A DNA stretch of 64,000 nucleotides from Pedobacter sp. KBW06 (lineage in GTDB: Bacteria; Bacteroidota; Bacteroidia; Sphingobacteriales; Sphingobacteriaceae): positions 337,907-401,906 of the forward strand of contig NZ_QAJL01000002.1 in the NCBI RefSeq assembly GCF_003852525.1, given 5' to 3'. The notes under the pieces were generated by a model. That model saw only the letters and a program-made list of their open reading frames with translations, did no database searches and was not told the origin of the DNA. Position 1 is the stretch's first letter; each line of letters begins with the position of its first letter. The translations under genes were made by a program, and so were the position numbers. This document shows, in pieces, positions 9,388-17,708 of this stretch.

Positions 9388-9512
9388 ATTGTAATCTTAA
9401 TTCAATAATTTAAAAATCACTTGTTTGGAGATTGAATTTATTTTTACATTTGTCCCTGAGAGCGTTAATTTAAACGGGGGTAAGTCGGAGGATTTACTCC
9501 CGTTTTCCTTTT
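9388..9512 (+). repeat. Promoter-plus-hairpin unit, copy 2
   Basis: Second copy of the unit at 9098-9221: same AT-rich block (9388-9415, one mismatch), same -7 box and RNA 5' region, divergent spacer. A TTTG 17 nt upstream of the -7 box is a plausible -33 element in this copy. Confidence 0.75.
9459..9512 (+). ncRNA. Candidate small RNA, copy 2
   Basis: TACATTTG at 9445-9452 predicts a start near 9459. The hairpin pairs 9472-9486 with 9491-9505 without mismatch (two G-U pairs, GGAG loop) and is followed by TCCTTTT. Relative to copy 1 the 5' arm is unchanged while the 3' arm differs at three positions. At two of them pairing is kept (G-U to G-C, G-C to G-U); at the third a G.G mismatch becomes G-U. 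The transcript would run towards the end of the minus-strand susD. Confidence 0.5.
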
Positions 9513-9519
9513 AAACAAA

Positions 9520-9543
9520 AAATCCCCGCCGAAGCAGGGATTT
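9520..9543 (-). terminator. Intrinsic terminator of the second susCD operon
   Basis: On the minus strand, a 10-bp stem (one G-U pair) closed by a UUCG tetraloop and followed by a T run, 22 bp after the susD stop. Confidence 0.85.
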
Positions 9544-9564
9544 AAAATAGAGCGCTTATAAATA

Positions 9565-11175
9565 TTAATTTTTATCCCACCAAACTCTGGAGGTCAATAA
9601 GTCTCCGCCCGGAACACTGGCCACGGCTTTATTATAGTTTTCTGTATTTGTTCCTGCTTCCACTACAGGATAAGGGAAACGACGAGGAATGGTTCCATTG
9701 GTTGCATTACCAGGATAAACCACCGGAGTCAATACCGGGAAGCCCGTTCTTCTCCAGTTTGCCCAAGACTCATAAAAATCAAGTTTAGTATTATTCAGTG
9801 CCCAATACTGTGTATTGATCATATTTAAGCCATTGGCCGGATTATAAGGATGTGCATCCGCATAGGCTGCTGCTGCTGTCGCAGTGATGGTTGCTGCTGC
9901 ACCATACTGTGAAAGGTAGGTCATCGATGCGATTAATCCTTCACGGTAATGTTGCGCTGCACTTCCGGCGATACCGAAACGTTCCGCTGCATCTGCCAGT
10001 AATAATTCCGTTTCTGCATAAGTTAACACGAATGTTGGTCCGTCTTTCTTAATCATTACCGGACTTGGTGAAGAGTAATCAGTAAAGGCCGTAAAACCCG
10101 GATCCAGCTTAATTCCCTGCCCGGCAATTAAACTAAGGTCTTTACCATTAGGCATTCCTTTTTGCGCAGCAGGATTTGCGTTTGCATTAGGGTTTTGAGC
10201 TTTGGTATCTTCATTCACATATAAATTCGTTACTGCAACCACGCCTAAACGGGGATCGTTGGTGCTTTTAAGAAAATCAATAAAGGTTTTTGACCACCTT
10301 GTATAGAAATTTTCCTGGCCACCGCCACCCAGAAGAATCTGGCTATTCCTGTTAATCGTAATCCTGTTTCCGCTTTCCGAGCCCAGGATAAATGCATTAT
10401 CGTCATTGCTCAACATCGTATTGCCAACAACTTTCTGTACATAGCTCTGCGCTGTAGCGGCATCTACTTTACTAAGACGCATGGCCATTCTAAGGACTAA
10501 GCTATTTCCGAAACGTTTCCATTTGGTTGGATCACCATTATAGAAAGCATCTCCCGCAGGCTTATCGCCATTCACATCCAATGCAGCTACTGCTTCGCTC
10601 ACTTCTTTCAGCATGTCGGTGTAAATGTCCTTTTGCTTGTCGTAAACCGGGAAATAGTTTTTTCCAAGAAAACCGATTCCTGCCTGAGAATAAGGAACAT
10701 CACCATAAAGGTCGGTGATGCGCTGAAAAATCAGCGCCCTCATGATTCTGGTAATCTGGTGTAAATTCTGGTATTCTTTCTTATCCTTGGTAAAGGCCAG
10801 CAAGTCTACAATCAGCCTTACCTGCTCAGGATAGGCACCATCACCACTGGTAATGGAATTGGAAGAAAATCCCCAGTAAGCAGCAGTATAAGTAGGATTT
10901 GAAATGTACTTATCTCCTGCCCAGTAACCGATTACAGAGGAAAGCCCCTGCATCATGGTAGAGCAATAGATCAAATTTGCGCGCCAGGTATCATAACTAA
11001 AATCGACACTTCCTGAATAGCTCAGTTGTGCACTCGTTAAGATAAAGTTAGGATTAAAATTTGCCGGGTTATAGGTAGAAGGATCAGTATTGATCTCCTC
11101 ATAATGTTTTCTGCAACCTGTAGCAACCGTCAGGCAGAGGGCCGCCATTATAGTATATTTATATATCTTTTTCAT
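9565..11175 (-). CDS. SusD/RagB family lipoprotein (SusD-like_2 type)
   Basis: Surface nutrient-binding partner of the STN-SusC encoded 97 bp upstream. The start at 11175 (MKKIYKYTIMAALCLTVATGC) gives a lipobox with Cys21 and a 536-residue product; the frame is open 14 codons further up but without a signal. TNPDPST-like text after the Cys (YEEINTDPSTYNPAN), AQLSYSG, RALIFQRITDLYGDVPYSQA and the C-terminal ESWANWRRTGFPVLTP are characteristic of the SusD-like_2 subfamily, often paired with FecR-controlled SusC proteins. The substrate is unknown; no glycosidase lies next to it. A strong terminator follows. Confidence 0.92.
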   Translation of the reverse strand: MKKIYKYTIMAALCLTVATGCRKHYEEINTDPSTYNPANFNPNFILTSAQLSYSGSVDFSYDTWRANLIYCSTMMQGLSSVIGYWAGDKYISNPTYTAAYWGFSSNSITSGDGAYPEQVRLIVDLLAFTKDKKEYQNLHQITRIMRALIFQRITDLYGDVPYSQAGIGFLGKNYFPVYDKQKDIYTDMLKEVSEAVAALDVNGDKPAGDAFYNGDPTKWKRFGNSLVLRMAMRLSKVDAATAQSYVQKVVGNTMLSNDDNAFILGSESGNRITINRNSQILLGGGGQENFYTRWSKTFIDFLKSTNDPRLGVVAVTNLYVNEDTKAQNPNANANPAAQKGMPNGKDLSLIAGQGIKLDPGFTAFTDYSSPSPVMIKKDGPTFVLTYAETELLLADAAERFGIAGSAAQHYREGLIASMTYLSQYGAAATITATAAAAYADAHPYNPANGLNMINTQYWALNNTKLDFYESWANWRRTGFPVLTPVVYPGNATNGTIPRRFPYPVVEAGTNTENYNKAVASVPGGDLLTSRVWWDKN

Positions 11176-11272
11176 TGGAATATATTTGTCTTTTGGTGAT
11201 GAATCAATCATAAACATGATGGTTTCAATGGACTCTAATTGATTTTAAAATTTGCTTTTGTAACCTTGGTGT

Positions 11273-14200
11273 TTAGAACTTTACGCTCAGATTTAGTCCA
11301 TACGTTCTGCTTGCCGGCACACCACCTAACTCTAACCCTTTAGCATTATTGCTATAATCAGATTCAGGATCTATGTTTGTCGTTTTTCTGCTGATGTAAA
11401 ACAGGTTACGGCCAACGAAGCTAAGTGTAGCACCATTGATGACATTATTAAACATTTTACCAGGGAAAGTATAGCCCAGCATCACCTGACGGAATTTGAT
11501 AAAATCGGCATTCTGAACAAAGATTCCGGATACATTACCAGCCATTGTGCTGTAATAATTCGCAGCTGCAGCACCCAGTTGTTCACGTTTTTCCAAAGTA
11601 CCTTTATGCAAACCTAAAGTATACGCATAAGACTCTGTTGCAGAATAGATCTTACCACCAAATTTACCATCGATCATGAAGGAGAAATTGACTCCTTTAT
11701 AAGAGAACTCATTGTTCCATCCAGCTACATATTTAGCGTAAGCAGATCCATAAGGTTTTAACAAGCCTTGTTTTGGAATGCCATTCGCTTCCAGCTCGAT
11801 GTTACCATTGGCATCACGTTTATAATCAAAAGCCATAATCTGACCAAAAGGTAAGCCCACAATCTGCTGGGTAAAAGCATTACCGGTACGGGAAGTTGCA
11901 CCTGGCAATGAAGTTTGTCCCGGAGAAAGAGAAATCACTTTATTATTATTGATGGAACCATTAACAGAGGTCGTCCAGCGGAAATCTTTTGTCTGCACAG
12001 GGATACCTGTAATCAAAGCCTCAATACCTCTGTTCTGCAATTCTCCGATATTCAGGATCGCGCCACCGTAACCGGAAGTTACAGAAGCCGGTGCCCTTAC
12101 GATCTCATCTTTAGATCTTTTGTTATACCAGGTCAGGTCAAGGTTTAAACGACTGCCGAATAAACGGATCTCCGTACCAATTTCAAACTCAGACGCCACA
12201 GAAGCCACCAGGCTCTCATTCGGAACAAAGAAGTTAGAGATCAATCCCAAAGGTCTGCCATTCAGGACTGCACTATTAAAGCCATAGGCAAGTTGTGTCT
12301 GATAAGGATCTGTTGCCTGCCCTACCTGAGCAAAACCGGCACGGATCTTACCAAAGCTAAGCCAGTCTTTTTTCAATATTTCTGAAAACACAAATGAACC
12401 ATTTACTGAAGGATAAATTACGTTCAGTTTGTTGTTCTTACCAGGAGTGGCAAGGGTAGAGAACCAATCGTTACGAATCGATCCGCTTAAATAAAGGTAA
12501 TTTTTATAGCTCAGGTCTAAGGTTCCATAAATGGAGGCCACTTCACTTTCACTTGGCTTGTAAACCGGTGCATTCTGAAGATTGGCATTGGTAATTACGT
12601 ATTTGTAGGGAATAGAGAAATCGTTTCCTGCAAGGGTAAACGCTTCCGATTTCGTTCTTCTGTAACTTCCTCCAATGTTCGGGGTAATGGTAAAATCGTC
12701 TACTTTAAAGCTCTTACCCGTCAACACATCGGTATTGATATCAGAGAATTTAGTCGTTGCTTCAGACATAGAGCCCAGCAAACGATAAGCTGTTCCTGTT
12801 GGCACGACAGATGTGTAACGATCGTTATAAGCGTCGCGTCCGGCACGGGCCTGGATAAAAGCACCATTGTCAAAATTATAACGCAGACTGATGGAAGAAA
12901 TCAGACGTTCTCTTTTGGTATCGTTGATGAATTTATTGGCCGCAAACCAAGGGTTAGTGGCAAATGTATTGGCAGAATAACCAAATTCAGCACCATCAGG
13001 TTTAGTGGTCTGTTTTAAAGTCATCACATCCAGACTCGTAGGAAGTAAAGTTACATTGTAACTGGAATTACCCGCCCCGTCACTTAAGAAAGGTCTGTTT
13101 TTAGCTTGTTCCAGAATGTAATTTGCACGTGCATCTACTGTCAGGTGTTTATTGATGTTGTAATTTCCGTTCAGGTTGAATGATTGTCTGTTTAGTCCTG
13201 ATCCCGGAGTAACCGCCTTACTGGTCAGGTCACTTGCAGAGAAGCGGATCGAACCACCATCAAAACTCTTGTTAAAAGCCAATGTATTTGTTGCTGTAGC
13301 TCCTGTGCGGAAGAAGTTCTCTATGTTATTTTTTTGTGCAGTATAAGGGCGGGATACACCATCAAACTGAACAACACTACTGCCGTCTAATTTGGCTCCC
13401 CAGCTCGCCTGTCCGGTTTGAAAAGCACCTGCAGCATCTGCCGGTTTCACACCGTTGGCACCATTTCCATAAACATATTGCCAGTCGGTCTGATCGATCA
13501 CCTTTTCCAGTACATAATTGGAATTGAACTCAATAGAGTTGCCTTTTCCACTTTTAGTAGTAATTAAAATTACACCTGCTTTACCACGTGAACCATATAA
13601 TGCGGAAGCAGCTGCTCCTTTCAATACGGAAATTGTTTCGATGTCATCAGGGTTAATGTTTCCAATCGCATCTCCAAGATCAGGAACATTATCATACTGA
13701 TCACCCGGGGCACTGTTTCCTTTGTTTTCCATAGGAATACCGTTGACCACATATAGTGGCTGATTGGTCTGAGAAATACTCGAAACACCACGGATGATGA
13801 CATTCGAAGAAGCTCCAACCCCACCGGCGATAGAGTTCACGTTCAGACCGGCAACCTTACCTACAAGGGAATTGATCACGTTATTTTCTCTGGCCTGGGT
13901 CAATTCATCACCTTTCACTTCTGTAACAGAATATCCCAGTGCTTTTCTTTCTTTTTTGATCCCCAAAGCTGTCACAACAACCTCACTCAGGAGCTTGGAA
14001 TCTTCATCCAGCAAAATCGAAAGTGCTGAAGGAGTCGTAATGTTCACTTGTTTGGTGATGTAACCCAAATAACTGACTACCAAAACATCCCCGATATTTG
14101 CATCAATAACAAATTGTCCGTTGGAGTTGGTACTGGCACCTACCTGTGTACCTTTTACCTGTACACTTACACCGACTAAAGGTTGTCCTGTTGCATCTCT

Positions 14201-14620
14201 GACCACACCATTGATTTTGATGCGGTTGTTATTCGCTTCTGAAGACAAGCTAAGGTTTGGCATGCTTGCCGCATTTTGTGCGACACCAATATAATTGCCA
14301 ACCATCCTGAATTCCAGTGCGGTTTTTTCGCGAAGTGTTTTTAAAACTTCCGAAAGCTGTTCATTTTTAAAGTTAAGGGTAAGGCTGGGCATGCGACCCA
14401 GCACCTGTTCATCATAAACAAAGGTCACATTTGCCTGCTGCTCTATTTTTTTAAAGACTTGTTTTACACTGGCTTTAACCAATTTAAAACTCATTTCCTG
14501 AGCCTTGATGTGCTTCGCCATCAGGAGTGTGGAAAAACACACTTGTATGCCAATAATAATTGTAGAAATGCGCATGCATTTTCGGAATATAGGCAATGCT
14601 TTGCCGTAAAAATTCATCAT
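11273..14620 (-). CDS. SusC/RagA family transporter with N-terminal STN signalling domain
   Basis: TonB-dependent outer-membrane importer that also signals to a FecR anti-sigma factor. The 1115 residues are: signal region (about 1-40), secretin/TonB short N-terminal STN domain (about 45-115, MSFKLVKASVKQVFKKIEQQ), carboxypeptidase-like domain (about 130-210), SEVVVTALGIKKERKALGYSV linker, plug with YVVNGIPMENKGN and ISVLKGAAASALYGSRGKAG, and barrel ending VKF. The STN domain, with fecR and an ECF sigma gene directly upstream, is the classical ligand-activated cell-surface signalling layout. A second ATG at 14617 is equally possible. Confidence 0.94.
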   Translation of the reverse strand: MMNFYGKALPIFRKCMRISTIIIGIQVCFSTLLMAKHIKAQEMSFKLVKASVKQVFKKIEQQANVTFVYDEQVLGRMPSLTLNFKNEQLSEVLKTLREKTALEFRMVGNYIGVAQNAASMPNLSLSSEANNNRIKINGVVRDATGQPLVGVSVQVKGTQVGASTNSNGQFVIDANIGDVLVVSYLGYITKQVNITTPSALSILLDEDSKLLSEVVVTALGIKKERKALGYSVTEVKGDELTQARENNVINSLVGKVAGLNVNSIAGGVGASSNVIIRGVSSISQTNQPLYVVNGIPMENKGNSAPGDQYDNVPDLGDAIGNINPDDIETISVLKGAAASALYGSRGKAGVILITTKSGKGNSIEFNSNYVLEKVIDQTDWQYVYGNGANGVKPADAAGAFQTGQASWGAKLDGSSVVQFDGVSRPYTAQKNNIENFFRTGATATNTLAFNKSFDGGSIRFSASDLTSKAVTPGSGLNRQSFNLNGNYNINKHLTVDARANYILEQAKNRPFLSDGAGNSSYNVTLLPTSLDVMTLKQTTKPDGAEFGYSANTFATNPWFAANKFINDTKRERLISSISLRYNFDNGAFIQARAGRDAYNDRYTSVVPTGTAYRLLGSMSEATTKFSDINTDVLTGKSFKVDDFTITPNIGGSYRRTKSEAFTLAGNDFSIPYKYVITNANLQNAPVYKPSESEVASIYGTLDLSYKNYLYLSGSIRNDWFSTLATPGKNNKLNVIYPSVNGSFVFSEILKKDWLSFGKIRAGFAQVGQATDPYQTQLAYGFNSAVLNGRPLGLISNFFVPNESLVASVASEFEIGTEIRLFGSRLNLDLTWYNKRSKDEIVRAPASVTSGYGGAILNIGELQNRGIEALITGIPVQTKDFRWTTSVNGSINNNKVISLSPGQTSLPGATSRTGNAFTQQIVGLPFGQIMAFDYKRDANGNIELEANGIPKQGLLKPYGSAYAKYVAGWNNEFSYKGVNFSFMIDGKFGGKIYSATESYAYTLGLHKGTLEKREQLGAAAANYYSTMAGNVSGIFVQNADFIKFRQVMLGYTFPGKMFNNVINGATLSFVGRNLFYISRKTTNIDPESDYSNNAKGLELGGVPASRTYGLNLSVKF

Positions 14621-14631
14621 ATTTGTTTTGG

Positions 14632-14730
14632 TTTAATTTTTTAAACTGAAGCCTACTGTCTATGGGTCTCAAGCATGTATACAGGGGCTATTCTTAATTC
14701 CGGGGGCAGGTTCTGTTCCCGGTTTTTTCT
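14632..14730 (+). ncRNA. Candidate cis-antisense sRNA opposite the susC leader
   Basis: The 134-bp gap between fecR and susC carries a good intrinsic terminator on the plus strand, although no plus-strand gene precedes it: stem 14700-14709 with 14713-14722 (two G-U pairs), then TTTTTTCTTTCTT. Read on the minus strand those two pairs become A.C mismatches and the T run is upstream, so it fits plus-strand transcription. A CATATTTG (14618-14625) one base off the -7 consensus would start a transcript of about 100 nt antisense to the susC leader, with a GTTTAA-TTTT-TTAAAC hairpin near its 5' end. Antisense sRNAs in this position repress some sigma/FecR-controlled susC genes in Bacteroides. The 5' end is a guess. 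Confidence 0.4.
14700..14730 (+). terminator. Plus-strand intrinsic terminator upstream of susC
   Basis: A 10-bp stem with a 3-nt loop and a long T-rich tail, with no annotated plus-strand gene before it. A small separate dyad (14731-14737 with 14741-14747) lies next to it, close to the fecR stop. Confidence 0.65.
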
Positions 14731-14754
14731 TTCTTAGCTACTAAGAAGGAAGTT

Positions 14755-15738
14755 CTATTTAATGATTATGTTGTCATTGGCCATTTGATATTTAAAATGT
14801 TTGGTAAAGCTTAGGATATCCATTGTCACGGCTAAATTCTGATCACCCAGGGTGATGGAGATTCTTTCGTCGAGCAACGCCGGATTTTCTGTGTTGATTT
14901 TAATATGATGTTTTTTCTCCAGGACAGAGAAAACGTTTCTTAAGGTTTCCTGCTCAAAGACCAGCTTACTATTGCACCAGGCATTCACAGCAATCTCAGG
15001 AGCAGCCGCTTTTATCAGGTGATTTTTGATACTGCTTAATACCACCTGTTCTTTAGGGAGTAACATTACTGCGGGCTTTTTAATGGCATCTTTCATGGTG
15101 ATTCCGACTTTCCCGGTCACCACGCTTACTTTTGTACTGCCTTCTTTTTTATAAGCCCTCACATCAAATGAAGTTCCCAGAACCACTACATTCAGGCTAT
15201 TGGTTTTCACAATAAAAGGGTGCTTGTTTCTATGTTTCACTTCAAAAAAGGCACGGCCTTCTATCAATTCCACTGTGCGGTTTTCGTCATTAAATTTTTT
15301 AGGGTATTTAAATACCGAGCCTGCATTGAGCCATACTTTTGAGCTATCTGACAAGGTGATTTCTATGATCTTATTACCAGGAACACTGACCAGTTTTTTT
15401 TCTGCAGCTCCAAACCGGGAGTTGCTGAACTGCCAGCCAAAAAAGACCAGCGTCAGTACCGCAGCTGCTGCGGTAATTTTTAACAGGAAACTTTTTACGG
15501 AGAAGCTGTGTCCGGAGCTTTCTCCTTTTTCTTCGATTTTCAGGAAGCCTTTATTTTTCAGGTTATCAAAGATCCTTTCTCTGACCTGATCTTCAGTTTC
15601 AGGCTTTTTGGTATGAACATTTTCTACCCAGCCCTCCTCAGTGGTATCGTACCATTGGTTCAGCAGTGTTTTTTCTTCTTCACTAGCGGTTCCATCGAGG
15701 TATTTTTGTGCCAGTCTTTTGAGTTCGTTCCTATCCAT
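14755..15738 (-). CDS. FecR-family anti-sigma factor
   Basis: Inner-membrane anti-sigma factor that holds the upstream ECF sigma factor and receives the signal from the STN domain of the downstream SusC. The start at 15738 (MDRNELKRLAQKYLDGTASEEE) gives a normal cytoplasmic N-terminal sigma-binding region and 327 residues; an upstream extension of 23 codons looks non-coding. One membrane helix (about 85-103) is followed by the FecR domain (about 110-215, LSDSSKVWLNAGSVFKYPKKF, VELIEGRAFFEV) and the C-terminal DUF4974 domain (about 255-327), which contacts STN. Confidence 0.93.
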   Translation of the reverse strand: MDRNELKRLAQKYLDGTASEEEKTLLNQWYDTTEEGWVENVHTKKPETEDQVRERIFDNLKNKGFLKIEEKGESSGHSFSVKSFLLKITAAAAVLTLVFFGWQFSNSRFGAAEKKLVSVPGNKIIEITLSDSSKVWLNAGSVFKYPKKFNDENRTVELIEGRAFFEVKHRNKHPFIVKTNSLNVVVLGTSFDVRAYKKEGSTKVSVVTGKVGITMKDAIKKPAVMLLPKEQVVLSSIKNHLIKAAAPEIAVNAWCNSKLVFEQETLRNVFSVLEKKHHIKINTENPALLDERISITLGDQNLAVTMDILSFTKHFKYQMANDNIIIK

Positions 15739-15898
15739 TTGAATTTTAATGACCCTGTTTTCTCTTATAGAGTCATGTGGAAACAAAACACCCTTAGTCC
15801 AAAACAAAAGTTTTTTTATTTTAATTTCCCCCTCTTGTTTTCAGGTTGGGGCATGATAGGAAACAGCAGGCTTTTTTAGCGGAACAATCCGGCTTAAA

Positions 15899-16474
15899 TT
15901 ATTTGAGTGTATACAATACGATCAGCAAGCTCAGTACATCTCCAACATTAGCGCGAATGATGCGGAGTGCCTTAGTCAGGTGTGCTTCGGCTGTTTTCTG
16001 AGTAATGTTCATCTGGGCGGCTACCTCGGCAAGGGATTGGTCCTGTAATTTGTTGTATTGAAATACCAAGCGGCATTTTTCCGGGAGTTTATTAGACAGC
16101 TCGGTGATGATTTCCAGCAGGATTTTATGGTCGACATCGATCTCTGAGGTGGCATTTGCAGTTAAAAGGCCAACAATATTTTCCTGTTGTCTGGAGCGTT
16201 TCTCCTTGGAAAGGTAGCGGAATACCGCATAACGGGTCATGGCTGCAAGGTAAGCTTGGATAGACTGAATGTGAAGGGTTTCTCTTTTCTTCCAGAGCAC
16301 AAGAAATACTTCCTGAACAATTCCTTCCGCAGCATCAGGATCTTTCAAAAGCTTATGGGCGATATAATATAACTTATCCCAGTATTGGTTGTAAATTTCT
16401 GTAAAAGCTAATTCGTCGCCCTGCCTGAGGAGCAAGATGAGGTCATCGTCCGGGGTTAAATGATTAGCGTTCAC
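15899..16474 (-). CDS. ECF RNA polymerase sigma factor (sigma-70 family)
   Basis: Directs transcription of the downstream fecR-susCD locus once released by FecR. The 191 residues show region 2 (about 24-90, FTEIYNQYWDKLYYIAHKLL, GIVQEVFLVLWKKRE) and region 4 (about 125-175, LPEKCRLVFQYNKLQDQSLAEVAAQMNI). A hydrophobic tail ends the protein (LSLLIVLYTLK). A TATTTTTG -7-like box lies at 16509-16516, 35 bp upstream of the ATG. The fecR start is 160 bp downstream, longer than usual. Confidence 0.93.
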   Translation of the reverse strand: MNANHLTPDDDLILLLRQGDELAFTEIYNQYWDKLYYIAHKLLKDPDAAEGIVQEVFLVLWKKRETLHIQSIQAYLAAMTRYAVFRYLSKEKRSRQQENIVGLLTANATSEIDVDHKILLEIITELSNKLPEKCRLVFQYNKLQDQSLAEVAAQMNITQKTAEAHLTKALRIIRANVGDVLSLLIVLYTLK

Positions 16475-16549
16475 AAATTTGGTTAGAAAGTTTAAAACGA
16501 AGCTAACACAAAAATAACAAAAAGTGTAATTTAAAATCTTATAAATAAA

Positions 16550-16591
16550 ATCGCGGGAATGATTCTCAAAAAAATGAGCTATCCCCGCGAT
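16550..16591 (-). terminator. Terminator of the RND efflux operon
   Basis: A two-tier hairpin: outer ATCGCGGG/CCCGCGAT arms at 16550-16557 and 16584-16591, and inner CTCA/TGAG arms. On the minus strand it is followed by TTTTATTT. It lies 12 bp past the membrane-fusion gene and just upstream of the ECF sigma gene, so it insulates the two units. Confidence 0.75.
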
Positions 16592-16603
16592 GTGTTCATT
16601 GAT

Positions 16604-17701
16604 TTATATTTTTTGTCCGTCTTTCCACTCTTCCGTTCCTTTTTTCAGCACCTGATCAGCGATGTTCAAATCAGCAAATACTTCCATGAGTTCCCCCTTA
16701 CGGATGCCAACCACCACAGGAACCCTTTTTAGGAGCTGTCCTTCCAACCGGATAATGAATACGCCCGACTGTGCCTGGACAACACTCGTTGCCGGCAACC
16801 AAAATGTGGCTTCCGGACGACGCATCTCCAGTTTTACCTGAGCATATTCTCCGCCTCCAAGAACCAGGTCTTTATTGATCACATCAAATTCTGCGGTTAC
16901 AGACCTTAGTTTCTGTTGTAAAAATGCACTGTTTCTGGAAAGAAGGGCATGAAATGTTTTGCCAGGCAGGGCGCTGACTGTAAAAGAGGCCTTTGTATTT
17001 TTTGAGACCGACTGGCTGTGTTTCTCCGGAATGGCCACTGTTAACCTCAGCTTATCGTTCTGCACGATGGAGAATAAGGGGATTGAATTGTTCTCTCCCA
17101 CCAATGCGCCTACGGAAACATTTTTATCCATTACTGTTCCATCAAAAGGTGCCCTGATGCTCAGGTACTGCTGCAGCTGACCGGACACCAGGGTATTGGA
17201 TTTCACCGCGGCATAAGCCGCACTGTCGCTCTTCAGTTTACTCAGCGCCTTGTCCAACTCTATTGCCGCAACAGCTCCGGTCTTCATTGCCGCCTTTTTA
17301 AGTCTTTCATAAGATTGCTGGCTGTAGCGGTAATCTTCATAAAATTTCTGCTCGTCGGACTTTGCAGACACATAACGCTGCGCCACTTCGGGGGCTTCCA
17401 GTAAAGCAAGCAATTGCCCTTTTTTCACTTTACTTCCCCTGTCTACAAAGATTTTTTTCAGAAAGCCTTTAACTTTAGGATAGATCATCACCTCTTCATA
17501 AGGCCTCAATTCCCCCGGCAGGGAAAGCTGATAGGCCGGTTGTTCCAGCAGGGGCTTTACAAATTGCGGCTTTGCGAGCTCCGCTTTTACCACCTCCTGT
17601 TGTCCGCTTTTCGGTTGTTCTGAAGCACATGCGGCCAATGCTACTGAAAGAAATAGCATAAGGGTATATTTTTCGAGGTATATTTTCTTTAATCGTTTCA
17701 T
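16604..17701 (-). CDS. RND efflux membrane-fusion (periplasmic adaptor) lipoprotein
   Basis: Periplasmic adaptor linking the RND pump to the outer-membrane factor. Of 365 residues, the first 25 form a lipoprotein signal (LSVALAACASEQ). The HlyD/AcrA fold follows: a barrel-sandwich half (EVMIYPKVKGFLKKIFVDRGSKVKKGQLLALLEAPE, about 67-105), an alpha-helical hairpin (about 110-170), the second lipoyl half (YLSIRAPFDGTVMDKNVSVGALVGE), a beta-barrel and a membrane-proximal domain. It is the last gene of a three-gene operon, 7 bp after the RND gene. The substrate cannot be read from the sequence. Confidence 0.93.
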   Translation of the reverse strand: MKRLKKIYLEKYTLMLFLSVALAACASEQPKSGQQEVVKAELAKPQFVKPLLEQPAYQLSLPGELRPYEEVMIYPKVKGFLKKIFVDRGSKVKKGQLLALLEAPEVAQRYVSAKSDEQKFYEDYRYSQQSYERLKKAAMKTGAVAAIELDKALSKLKSDSAAYAAVKSNTLVSGQLQQYLSIRAPFDGTVMDKNVSVGALVGENNSIPLFSIVQNDKLRLTVAIPEKHSQSVSKNTKASFTVSALPGKTFHALLSRNSAFLQQKLRSVTAEFDVINKDLVLGGGEYAQVKLEMRRPEATFWLPATSVVQAQSGVFIIRLEGQLLKRVPVVVGIRKGELMEVFADLNIADQVLKKGTEEWKDGQKI

Positions 17702-17708
17702 TTTAAGG

